IMG/VR virus record: IMGVR_UViG_3300042374_000580
Span: 1-20,644 of that record
Strand: one strand, 5' to 3'
Source of the DNA: a virus
Length of the DNA: 20,644 bases
Each line of letters starts with the position of its first letter. Position 1 is the stretch's first letter. Below the pieces are notes generated by a model, which searched no databases, was not told the origin of the DNA, and saw nothing but the letters and a program-made list of their open reading frames with translations. Positions 1-6,382 of this stretch are shown piece by piece. The position numbers and the translations under genes were made by a program.

Positions 1-495
1 GAAAATACCCTCAACTGCTGCAAAAGCAACCAATCTTTCTTGAAACGAAGCATTTTGAATCCAATTCAATGCCCAATTTGCTTTTTTCTGTACCGCAGGT
101 AATCTATCAATTGCGTGGAAACATTCGTCTTTTTCCTCAGCACTTGAAACATAAGTATCAATAAGTAACGAGTACATTAATGAATGTATATTTTCCATCA
201 TTAGTTGAAACCCATAAAAGAATTTCGCCTCAGGGTATTGAACTTCTTTTAAGAAGTTTTCCGCTAAATTCTCATTTACAATACCATCGGATGCTGCAAA
301 AAATGACAATATATTCTTAACAAAATACTTTTCGTTATCTGATAAATTTTCCCAATCACGAATGTCGTTTGTTAAATCTATTTCCTCTGCAGTCCAAAAC
401 GCCGCTTGATGTTGTTTGTAGTATTCCCAAATGTCATTATGTTCAATAGGGAAGATAACAAACCTATTTGGGTTTTCTTTTAAAATTTTTTCCAT
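1..495 (-). CDS. nrdB: Ribonucleotide reductase class I small (beta) subunit, N-terminal part, cut by window edge
   Basis: This is the radical-generating subunit of class I ribonucleotide reductase, which pairs with NrdA to make dNTPs for phage replication. The window shows the first 165 residues; the C-terminus lies off the left edge. Translating the strand gives the ferritin-like diiron ligands in the expected pattern: Asp70 (in FAASDG), Glu101 and His104 (in MENIHS), the radical Tyr108, and Glu162 (in AVEGIF). The Asp-Glu-His-Tyr spacing of +31, +34 and +38 matches that known for E. coli R2. The wording around ENIHS and LLIDTY is closer to eukaryotic-type R2 than to E. coli R2. The ATG at 495 follows the helicase stop by 11 bases, so it is probably the distal gene of the replication operon. 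The leader is A/T-rich with no Shine-Dalgarno sequence. The family assignment is secure. Confidence 0.95.
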   Translation of the reverse strand, partial: MEKILKENPNRFVIFPIEHNDIWEYYKQHQAAFWTAEEIDLTNDIRDWENLSDNEKYFVKNILSFFAASDGIVNENLAENFLKEVQYPEAKFFYGFQLMMENIHSLMYSLLIDTYVSSAEEKDECFHAIDRLPAVQKKANWALNWIQNASFQERLVAFAAVEGIF

Positions 496-506
496 AATTA
501 TTTTTT

Positions 507-1880
507 TTACGATTGTTGTTCTCTTTGTTTTCTCTTTTCTAAGAGTTCTTTAACTCTGTCACGTTTTCTTTCTTCTTGTTGTTCTCCAAACCCTAAGAAG
601 GTTACAGATGACTCTGTATCAATTTCAAGTAGTTCGTTGTTAAACTTACAGTTCTCAAACACTACCCCATCTTTACCAATACGTGATTTGGTAATAGCAA
701 TTGTTGCCAAGTTCATTTCTTTTTGTTGTAAAGTTTTAGCCACAGTAATGATAACGTGTCCAACTTGTGCTTTCTTAATAGAACCACCCATTTGGTCGGT
801 AGTAACAACCTCAGAAGATATAGAGCTTCTATTACCCTGTGTTGCTGTCCATCCAACCAATGATAGTTCGTGACACATTGCCTCAAAACCTCTCATTACC
901 GAACCCTCAGCTTTCCATTCATCTTTACTTGAACTTTCAGGAACAACGCAATCAATGTAGTCCAAAAGAACCAAGTCAATCTTTGTACCATCAGCAATCA
1001 TCTTTCTGATTTGGTTTTTGATTTGGTTCATAGTCATTGAATCTGAAGGAAGCTTTTTCATAATTAACTCGTTCTTCATTGTTTCTTTGATGTCTGTAAG
1101 TTTGGCCATAACCTCTTCTTTGTGATTTACCAAGTTGTCTGGTTCAATACCTGTCCAAAGTGTGAAGTGTTTACGTTGTACAATCTTTGGGTTGTCCTCA
1201 AAAAATATTTGAAGAACATTATACCCAAGATTAAACGCAGTGTTCGCAATCTTTGTTAAGATAGTGGTTTTACCAACACCTGTGGGTGCTAAGATAACAC
1301 CAATTTCTCCTTTTGCCAAACCACCTTTAAGTAATCTGTCAATACCTGGTATTCCTAATGGAATTGGGTGTCTAAAATCCTCATCAAGTACTGTGTCAAG
1401 GTTAGAAAAAACATCAGTTGTACCCGTGTCTTTTTCTCCAACTTGTAGCGCTTCACGAACCAAACTCTCAACTTTGTCATAAGATTCAAAGTCACCTTCA
1501 GTAATAATCTTTTGGGCTTTGTCCATCGCCTTTTGAAGTTCTTGTTGTTTACAGAACTTTAACGCTTTCTCTTGAACAAACTGTGTTCCTTCAAATGGGG
1601 CGTCTTTTACTTGTTTGATGGTGTCAAGGACAATTTTTGCTACTAATTCTTGTGAAATTTCAGATTTAACTATTTGTTCAAGAATATCAAAATTAGGTGT
1701 AGACTGATATTTCGCATGATACTCCTTTGTCATCTGCAAGATGATTTTAAAGTACTTGTTGTCAAAATAAGCACTTTCAATAACATCCATAATTGATGTT
1801 GAAAATTCTTTATCTACAATAAGTTGGTTTAAAAGTTGTATCTGGAAAGTGTTCCCTAAGTAGTCAAAATTCTTATTCAT
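507..1880 (-). CDS. 41: Replicative DNA helicase, DnaB/T4 gp41 family
   Basis: This is the 457-aa hexameric 5'-3' helicase expected to unwind DNA at the phage fork. Residues 1-150 form a helical N-terminal region, and the RecA-type ATPase core starts near residue 170. Visible motifs are Walker [10 protein letters not shown] (198-206, Lys204), a likely catalytic glutamate at Glu228 (IFFEDN), Walker B LVLLDYID (303-310, Asp307), the sensor Gln348 in TATQGN, and a C-terminal KSR motif (398-400) placed like the DnaB arginine finger. The order and spacing fit DnaB-family helicases, and the length is close to T4 gp41 (about 475 aa). It begins 35 bases after the unrecognised 150-aa gene, with an A-rich leader and no Shine-Dalgarno. 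No primase domain is fused, so the primase must be encoded elsewhere or come from the host. Confidence 0.93.
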   Translation of the reverse strand: MNKNFDYLGNTFQIQLLNQLIVDKEFSTSIMDVIESAYFDNKYFKIILQMTKEYHAKYQSTPNFDILEQIVKSEISQELVAKIVLDTIKQVKDAPFEGTQFVQEKALKFCKQQELQKAMDKAQKIITEGDFESYDKVESLVREALQVGEKDTGTTDVFSNLDTVLDEDFRHPIPLGIPGIDRLLKGGLAKGEIGVILAPTGVGKTTILTKIANTAFNLGYNVLQIFFEDNPKIVQRKHFTLWTGIEPDNLVNHKEEVMAKLTDIKETMKNELIMKKLPSDSMTMNQIKNQIRKMIADGTKIDLVLLDYIDCVVPESSSKDEWKAEGSVMRGFEAMCHELSLVGWTATQGNRSSISSEVVTTDQMGGSIKKAQVGHVIITVAKTLQQKEMNLATIAITKSRIGKDGVVFENCKFNNELLEIDTESSVTFLGFGEQQEERKRDRVKELLEKRKQREQQS

Positions 1881-1915
1881 ATCTTGTTTTTGTAATCCCC
1901 TGTTTTATTAAATAT

Positions 1916-2368
1916 TTACTTGTTTAGGTCAAATCCCAAATATTCAAAACTTAATTTTGGGGCTGAAAAAATGTCAGTTAATTCACGGAGAACGTCTTTT
2001 AAAAAGGGTCGTACGTCAACCGTATAACGAACTTTTGGTGGGAATAATTTTCCGTCAAAGTATCTGTGACAAATTGTCTGCTCCCCAATTCTAACATAAA
2101 GATTGAATTGTTCGCTACCTTCAGTATATGAAGTGTCCATAATTGCAGGGTCATTAACAATTGCATCTTTGTTATCAATCATATAGATAACCGTCTTCAT
2201 CTTTAAGTGATACTGAAGTTCTTCTTTCAGTTGTTTCATAAAGTAATACAATTCCAATGAGTTTTTTGCCTCAGGATTGAATCCTCTAACGTTAAAGAAT
2301 CTCTGAACTACGATGTTGTCATTCAACGTCAATAGGAATTCCATTTTGGTGCTGTCTTGCTCTTTCAT
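1916..2368 (-). CDS. Unrecognised 150-aa protein in the replication operon
   Basis: I do not recognise this family. The product is 150 aa and mixed alpha/beta. It has a hydrophobic strand near FLLTLND (residues 11-17), a central YVRIGEQ strand, and a C-terminal helical segment around PFLKDVLREL. No signal peptide, membrane segment, nucleotide-binding loop or cysteine cluster is visible; the only cysteine lies in TICHRYF. Its ATG is 3 bases after the stop of the 5'-3' nuclease gene (TAA ATT ATG) and the helicase follows 35 bases later, so it is very likely co-transcribed and translationally coupled with both. Met9 is a possible alternative start. Its place between nuclease and helicase suggests a replication accessory such as a helicase loader (T4 gp59-like role), but nothing in the sequence shows this. 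Confidence 0.8.
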   Translation of the reverse strand: MKEQDSTKMEFLLTLNDNIVVQRFFNVRGFNPEAKNSLELYYFMKQLKEELQYHLKMKTVIYMIDNKDAIVNDPAIMDTSYTEGSEQFNLYVRIGEQTICHRYFDGKLFPPKVRYTVDVRPFLKDVLRELTDIFSAPKLSFEYLGFDLNK

Positions 2369-2371
2369 AAT

Positions 2372-3376
2372 TTAATTTTTGTTTGTTATGTTTCTTTTTT
2401 CTTTTCTTGTTAATTTCATAAATGGTTTGAGGAAGTTGACCCAAGCTTCATCATTCTTGGGTAGATACTTAAAGAGACCGTCTTCCATCATCATTCTCAT
2501 TAAGTTTTTGTAACCTCTATCTGTAGGGTCTATCGTGTCCATCAATATCTGTTCCACCAATTCTTTTCCATCATCTGTTATTAAAGGATTACTAAGGTCT
2601 ACTATAGTTTTATTGGTAAGGTAAAACTGTTCTCCAATTATAGTTGATTTTGTTTTACCTTCCAAAAGATTAACCAATGTTTTTATAGGTTTCTTTTGCG
2701 GGATATTTCGTGCATAATCCAAGATTTCTTCTATAGTGCATGGTTTCTCCTGCACCTGAGGGAAAAACTTAACTAATGTTTTTTCTCCAAGACCTTGGAT
2801 TCCATCAATATTATCAGATTTGTCACCCGTAAATATTTTTGTTAATAATACATTGTAGTGAGGTATATCTACTTTGTTCAGAGATATCATATCTCCGTTT
2901 TTAAAGTATTGTTTTGTGATAGGTGAATAGATTGTCACATCAGCCGAGATAAGCTGTGTAAGGTCCTTATCTGCAGAAAAAATGATAATCTTTTCGTCTT
3001 TAGATATCTTACAATAATAAGCAATAAGGTCATCCGCTTCATTGTCATGCATTTCAACTTGTCTTACAAATATCTCTTCAAGATATTGTTTGATTCTGGA
3101 CTTCTGATACAAATACGATTCGTATTTATATTCATTCATGTCTTGTCGTCTGTTTGCCTTGTACTGTGGATATATGGATTTTCTAATAGATGAGTTTGAG
3201 TCCCCATCCCAAAACACAACAACTTTATCATGGTTGTGCTCTTCAAGGAATTTGCGGAGTATGTTCACAAAGTGAAATACTCCACCCACATGAGCCCCGT
3301 CGTTATACACGTCTTTTGCTCCATGGAATCCTATCTTAAATAAATTATCTCCGTCTACTAATAATGTTTTAATCAC
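2372..3376 (-). CDS. rnh: 5'-3' exonuclease / RNase H, FEN family (T4 Rnh-like)
   Basis: This 334-aa flap/5' nuclease probably removes RNA primers and 5' flaps from lagging-strand fragments, as T4 RNase H does. The metal-binding acidic residues of the PIN/FEN fold are in order: Asp8 and Asp10 (LLVDGDN), Asp57 and Asp59 (FWDGD), Glu113, Asp115 and Asp116 (NEADDLIA), Asp136 and Asp138 (SADKDL), and Asp185, Asp188 and Asp191 (GDKSDNIDG). The YKANR arch-type motif lies near residues 72-76. A helix-3-turn-helix follows at IQGLGEKT (193-200). The start is GTG at 3376: an in-frame TAA lies 12 bases upstream, and the next residues are needed for the first metal motif. It is 28 bases after uvsX and 3 bases before the next gene. 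The family is clear; RNase H versus general 5' exonuclease is not resolved by sequence. Confidence 0.92.
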   Translation of the reverse strand: MIKTLLVDGDNLFKIGFHGAKDVYNDGAHVGGVFHFVNILRKFLEEHNHDKVVVFWDGDSNSSIRKSIYPQYKANRRQDMNEYKYESYLYQKSRIKQYLEEIFVRQVEMHDNEADDLIAYYCKISKDEKIIIFSADKDLTQLISADVTIYSPITKQYFKNGDMISLNKVDIPHYNVLLTKIFTGDKSDNIDGIQGLGEKTLVKFFPQVQEKPCTIEEILDYARNIPQKKPIKTLVNLLEGKTKSTIIGEQFYLTNKTIVDLSNPLITDDGKELVEQILMDTIDPTDRGYKNLMRMMMEDGLFKYLPKNDEAWVNFLKPFMKLTRKEKRNITNKN

Positions 3377-3404
3377 GTTTGTGATTTATAATGTGAACAA
3401 CATA

Positions 3405-4409
3405 CTAATCCTCTTTCTCTTCTTTTAAATCAAAATCTAAAGATGTAACTCCAAGAATATCTTTCCAATAGTCAGCATGTTCTTTTTTGTAAGCCTCAAT
3501 AGATATTTTTTCTTCTGCAGCTTCTTTTCCTGCTAAGAACCCGTGTGGTGTTACAATTATCTTTCCATCTTCATAACCCAATCCATTGATGTGGTTTTTC
3601 ATAACAGAAACTTTTGTTCTAATTGCAAACTTAACACTTCTCTTATCTTTTGTTGCGGTAATCTTGTTTGTTCCCGCTCCTTTTTGATTACCAAATAAGA
3701 ATACTAATGATGAGTTTAACCAAATGGCCTCACCACCTTTAGCTTTAATTTTTGGTTGACCAAACGGATTGTCAGGTAATTCAACCCATGGTTGGTTAAC
3801 AATAACCAACGTGTTTTCGTATTTTGAATCAGATTTACGAGAACCTGAAATACGTTGGTTGATACCCATACCAATTTTGTCTGCGAGTGTAGACGCGTTG
3901 TGTTGTTTACCACCTTTACCTTCAAAGGTCATCTTACAAGGAACTGAACCAACAGAATCCCATAAGAATAATAAACTATAATCCAACTCACCTTTTTCTT
4001 GTGCGTCTAACAAACTATTGATGTAGTCAGTAATTTGTTCAATGTAGTTGAAATTGTTATTGAAGATGTAAAAACCATCCCAATCTAATTCCCCTGTTGC
4101 TTCATCAACAACTTCTTCACAATCAAAACCCATAAGTTTTGCGTGTTCAAAAGACCATTTTTGTTCTGTAATAATGAATACAGGTAAGATACCTTTCTTC
4201 TGAGCATCAACGGCAGTTTTGACTAACGCTGTAGTTTTTCCTGTATCTGAGTGACCCAACAACATATTCAAATGTCCGATAGCGGGACCAGGTAATCCAA
4301 CCGCATCTAAGAAATCTTGTCCTAAGTCAAAGAATCTTTGGGGTTTGTATTTTGCAGAGGTTGAGAATTTCTTCTTAACTGAACTGAAATCGTTTTTCTT
4401 TATTGCCAT
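3405..4409 (-). CDS. uvsX: UvsX/RecA-like recombinase
   Basis: This 334-aa strand-exchange ATPase would form filaments on ssDNA coated by the adjacent gp32-like protein and drive recombination-dependent replication and repair. The RecA core is visible: Walker A GHSDTGKTT (52-60, Lys58), the likely catalytic Glu82 in a segment resembling RecA's Glu96 region (TEQKWSFEHAKLMG), Walker B LLFLWDS with Asp151, and the nucleotide-sensing VNQ at 204-206 followed by a KAKGGEAIW segment aligning with the RecA L2/TTGGNAL region. It lacks the extended RecA C-terminal domain, as UvsX proteins do. The last stop is TAG, while every other gene here ends in TAA. It sits 65 bases downstream of gp32, and that gap contains a strong hairpin (4426-4461). 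The ATG at 4409 has no Shine-Dalgarno. Confidence 0.93.
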   Translation of the reverse strand: MAIKKNDFSSVKKKFSTSAKYKPQRFFDLGQDFLDAVGLPGPAIGHLNMLLGHSDTGKTTALVKTAVDAQKKGILPVFIITEQKWSFEHAKLMGFDCEEVVDEATGELDWDGFYIFNNNFNYIEQITDYINSLLDAQEKGELDYSLLFLWDSVGSVPCKMTFEGKGGKQHNASTLADKIGMGINQRISGSRKSDSKYENTLVIVNQPWVELPDNPFGQPKIKAKGGEAIWLNSSLVFLFGNQKGAGTNKITATKDKRSVKFAIRTKVSVMKNHINGLGYEDGKIIVTPHGFLAGKEAAEEKISIEAYKKEHADYWKDILGVTSLDFDLKEEKED

Positions 4410-4425
4410 GTGTGATATAAATTAA

Positions 4426-4461
4426 ATCATGCATGGTACCATACAAGATACCATACATGAT
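4426..4461 (-). promoter_or_regulatory. 13-bp RNA hairpin between gp32 and uvsX genes
   Basis: Two 13-base arms, 4426-4438 (ATCATGCATGGTA on the plus strand) and 4449-4461 (TACCATACATGAT), are inverted repeats around a 10-base loop. Twelve positions pair perfectly. The thirteenth is a G-U wobble in the minus-strand transcript but a C-A mismatch in the plus-strand transcript, which favours a function in the mRNA of this operon. There is only a weak T-rich stretch after it, so it is not a standard intrinsic terminator. It ends 16 bases before the uvsX ATG. It may tune uvsX translation, block a nuclease or mark an RNA-processing site; this is inference. Confidence 0.6.
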
Positions 4462-4474
4462 GTGTTTTGTTTTA

Positions 4475-5335
4475 TTAGAAAGGTAATTCTGTGTCAACCT
4501 CGTCATTCGCTTGAGGGTCAACGATAGGTGTTTTTGTTTCAGCTTTTTTAGCTCCACCCATAGATGTTGTAGATTCGCTGCTGTTTAGATAAACATACCC
4601 ACCTTTATCACTATCCCATTTTGGAGTTTCTCCACGAGCGATTGCTTCAAGATAGTCAACAGGTTTTTTAGAATATACGTCCAACCAAGTCAACTCGTCA
4701 TTAATCCAAGAGTCACCTTGAACTTTTTCTTCGTGGATTGCTGTTGGGTCGTCATACATAATTGTAGATACACTTGTGTATTCTTTACCTGCAGGTGTTT
4801 TAGATTTTGTTAATTCAATGATAAGGTCACGTCCTTTTTCAGGGTCAGTGATATCACCTTTGTTTCTCCAAATTGGAATGATTTTATCCAAGATACCATC
4901 ATTCTTGTAATTGTGTTTAAATCTCCAAAACTTTGGACCGTCTTCTTCGTGGTCTCTGTCAATTACTTTTACGATATAGAATTTACGAGACTTATATTGT
5001 TTCGCCAATTCTTTATCAGATTCTTTACCTGTTGACATCAATTCTTCATAAACCTCATTTAATGGAGAACGCTCATTGTCATTCTTTCCTGGGTCATAGA
5101 ATTTTTGCCATTGTCCACCTACTTGGATTTCGTGATACCAAGCTTCTTTAAATGGTGAAGAACCATCTGGTGTAGGTAGGATACGTACTCTACGTTGTCC
5201 TGATTTCTCTTTGTCTCCTAAGATTAAAGCGAAATACTTTTTCATTCTTTCGTCTTGCGACATTTTGCTTTGGGCCCCGCCCCCTTGTTGTGATTTTTCG
5301 TACTGTGCCAATACGGCGTCTAATGAACTCATCAT
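4475..5335 (-). CDS. 32: Single-stranded DNA-binding protein, T4 gp32-like
   Basis: This 286-aa product (T4 gp32 is about 300 aa) is expected to coat ssDNA and organise replication and recombination proteins. The OB-fold core begins at GQRRVRILP (46-54) and includes aromatic and basic strands such as YHEIQVGGQW (67-76), SRKFYIVKVIDRD (116-128) and KFWRFK (135-140). In T4 gp32 a Cys/His zinc site sits in this region. Here the corresponding loop reads DPGKNDNERSPLNE (81-94) and the whole protein contains no cysteine, so the zinc site is absent. The tail is acidic and ends DEVDTELPF, like the protein-interaction tip of bacterial SSB. Two consecutive ATGs (5335 and 5332) are possible starts. It is the first gene after the 5369-5400 promoter, with a leader of roughly 25-30 bases. 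The family call rests on the core pattern plus the uvsX/rnh/helicase neighbourhood. Confidence 0.85.
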   Translation of the reverse strand: MMSSLDAVLAQYEKSQQGGGAQSKMSQDERMKKYFALILGDKEKSGQRRVRILPTPDGSSPFKEAWYHEIQVGGQWQKFYDPGKNDNERSPLNEVYEELMSTGKESDKELAKQYKSRKFYIVKVIDRDHEEDGPKFWRFKHNYKNDGILDKIIPIWRNKGDITDPEKGRDLIIELTKSKTPAGKEYTSVSTIMYDDPTAIHEEKVQGDSWINDELTWLDVYSKKPVDYLEAIARGETPKWDSDKGGYVYLNSSESTTSMGGAKKAETKTPIVDPQANDEVDTELPF

Positions 5336-5368
5336 GTTTTTCTATTTTTAAATTGTTAAGTTGTTATG

Positions 5369-5400
5369 CAAATATAGTATAGTTTTCTGGTTTTGTCAAA
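5369..5400 (-). promoter_or_regulatory. Bacteroidetes-type promoter for the replication operon
   Basis: On the minus strand, TTTG (5400-5397) is followed after 20 bases by TATATTTG (5376-5369). This matches the -33 TTTG and -7 TAnnTTTG elements known for the primary sigma factor of Bacteroidetes. Transcription would start near 5362-5364, leaving a short A-rich leader before the gp32-like ATG at 5335. The upstream box abuts the T tract of the preceding terminator. TTGAC within the same element could also be read as a sigma70-like -35, but the -7 TTTG favours the Bacteroidetes reading. Confidence 0.75.
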
Positions 5401-5427
5401 TAAAAAAGCCACCTTTTGGGTGGCTTT
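5401..5427 (-). terminator. Rho-independent terminator closing the structural gene block
   Basis: On the minus strand, AAAGCCACC (5427-5419) pairs with GGTGGCTTT (5413-5405) around a 5-base loop, giving a perfect 9-bp stem. A T run continues to 5402, then A. It lies 20 bases after the stop of the 224-aa gene and directly before the replication promoter. The stem also has A residues before the left arm, so it might act weakly in the other direction, but no plus-strand gene needs it. Confidence 0.9.
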
Positions 5428-5447
5428 CATTAGTATCTCAATTAATA

Positions 5448-6122
5448 TTATTTGTATTGATATTCATCTTTGAATCCGTTTCCTTGAAAAGAACCTTTGA
5501 TGTCGTTAACATTAATGTCTGTAACATCATCAGGAGTTAAAACATAATCATTTTTTCCCGTTTTTTCCATCTCTTCTTGTTTGTCATCAAAAAATTGTGA
5601 AAGTTTTTGGTTGAATGGGTATGAATCATAACTTCTTAACTCTAATTTTTCTTGAGGTGTCTTTTCTCTATACTTCTCAATTTTGTTTTCAAGAGCATTA
5701 AGTTTATTCATAATCGCATCCATCTCACCTAATCTTGATTCCAATTTACTTAATTGACCAAATAAGTTTTCAAAATAGTCGTCTTGTTTAGATTGAATAT
5801 CTTTTTGAGCCGTAACCAATTCTGTGATGTCTAATTCTTCTGAATCAGATGAACCATCTTTCTTTTCGTCAGATTTACCTTCATCATCAATTTTTTCAAC
5901 ATCAGGGTCGTTTTCAACATCAATTGGGTCTGACCCGACTGGTGCCGCTGGTGGCGGTGGAGGTATTACCGCAGCGTCTGCTGGTGGCGGTGGAGGTGTT
6001 GCTCCTGCTTCAGGTGCTAATGCTCCTAAATCTAAAGGTGCTTCAGCTTCTTGCTCCATTATATACTTATTGATACTTCTGTATCTATTTATTTCACTTA
6101 ATATTTTTTTATCTAAACTCAT
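5448..6122 (-). CDS. Unrecognised 224-aa proline-rich, acidic, coiled-coil protein
   Basis: I do not recognise a family. The layout is clear: a basic/amphipathic N-terminal helix (DKKILSEINRYRSINKYI, 4-21), an Ala/Pro linker with two PPPPPA runs (43-48 and 54-59), a strongly acidic stretch (64-105), a predicted coiled coil (about 105-152, with regular Leu/Ile spacing such as LSKLESRLGEMDAIMNKL), and a charged C-terminal part with a KLSQFFDDKQEEM segment. No transmembrane segment or catalytic motif is visible. It starts 4 bases after the 74-aa gene's stop and is the last gene before the terminator, so it belongs to the late structural transcript. A virion component, tail accessory or assembly chaperone is plausible but unproven. 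The proline-rich part is GC-rich compared with its surroundings and contains a repeated DNA unit. Confidence 0.8.
   Translation of the reverse strand: MSLDKKILSEINRYRSINKYIMEQEAEAPLDLGALAPEAGATPPPPPADAAVIPPPPPAAPVGSDPIDVENDPDVEKIDDEGKSDEKKDGSSDSEELDITELVTAQKDIQSKQDDYFENLFGQLSKLESRLGEMDAIMNKLNALENKIEKYREKTPQEKLELRSYDSYPFNQKLSQFFDDKQEEMEKTGKNDYVLTPDDVTDINVNDIKGSFQGNGFKDEYQYK
5947..5997 (-). repeat. Two 18-bp direct repeats encoding PPPPPA runs
   Basis: GCTGGTGGCGGTGGAGGT on the plus strand occurs identically at 5947-5964 and 5980-5997, a 33-bp (11-codon) period. On the coding strand each copy encodes most of a PPPPPA segment of the 224-aa protein. Identity at the DNA level suggests a recent in-frame duplication, and the length of this linker may vary between relatives. 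Confidence 0.8.
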
Positions 6123-6126
6123 AGTA

Positions 6127-6351
6127 TTAACCGTTTAATAATTGTTTTATACCGTTAGCAGTTTCAACTCTAACTTTTCTGTTGGCAGTTGTTTGGTACC
6201 CAGCTCTTTCAATAAGACCGTCTCTTTCTCTTACAGTATAACAATCTCCTGTATCTAAGTCGCAAACTTGTTTAGTTCCGTCACCGTTATCTTCTTGGGA
6301 GAATCTTGTTGATTTACCAAGGTAGTTGTCTAATGCTGATTTAATATCCAT
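6127..6351 (-). CDS. Small unrecognised 74-aa protein
   Basis: I do not recognise this 74-aa product. It starts with a short helix (MDIKSALDNYLGKS), then a polar segment rich in Asp and Gly (EDNGDGTK) and two cysteines seven residues apart (Cys30 and Cys37, in VCDLDTGDCYTV) that could form a disulfide-closed hairpin. A basic, soluble C-terminal part follows. No membrane segment or signal peptide is visible. It lies 31 bases after the giant hub gene and 4 bases before the 224-aa gene, so it is almost certainly on the same transcript. Tight packing and no competing frame support it as real. A small virion or assembly role is only a guess from context. Confidence 0.75.
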   Translation of the reverse strand: MDIKSALDNYLGKSTRFSQEDNGDGTKQVCDLDTGDCYTVRERDGLIERAGYQTTANRKVRVETANGIKQLLNG

Positions 6352-6382
6352 AATAATGTTTCTATATAAATATATGATTAAA

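Noticed and set aside
5824-6138. Plus-strand open frame encoding a Gly-rich protein
   Set aside because: It is the antisense shadow of the Pro-rich part of the 224-aa gene, which has tight operon spacing and coding character; no plus-strand promoter or neighbour supports it.
6365-6372. TATAAATA, matching the T4 late promoter core
   Set aside because: It reads this way only on the plus strand, while all genes are on the minus strand, and such octamers are expected by chance in AT-rich DNA.
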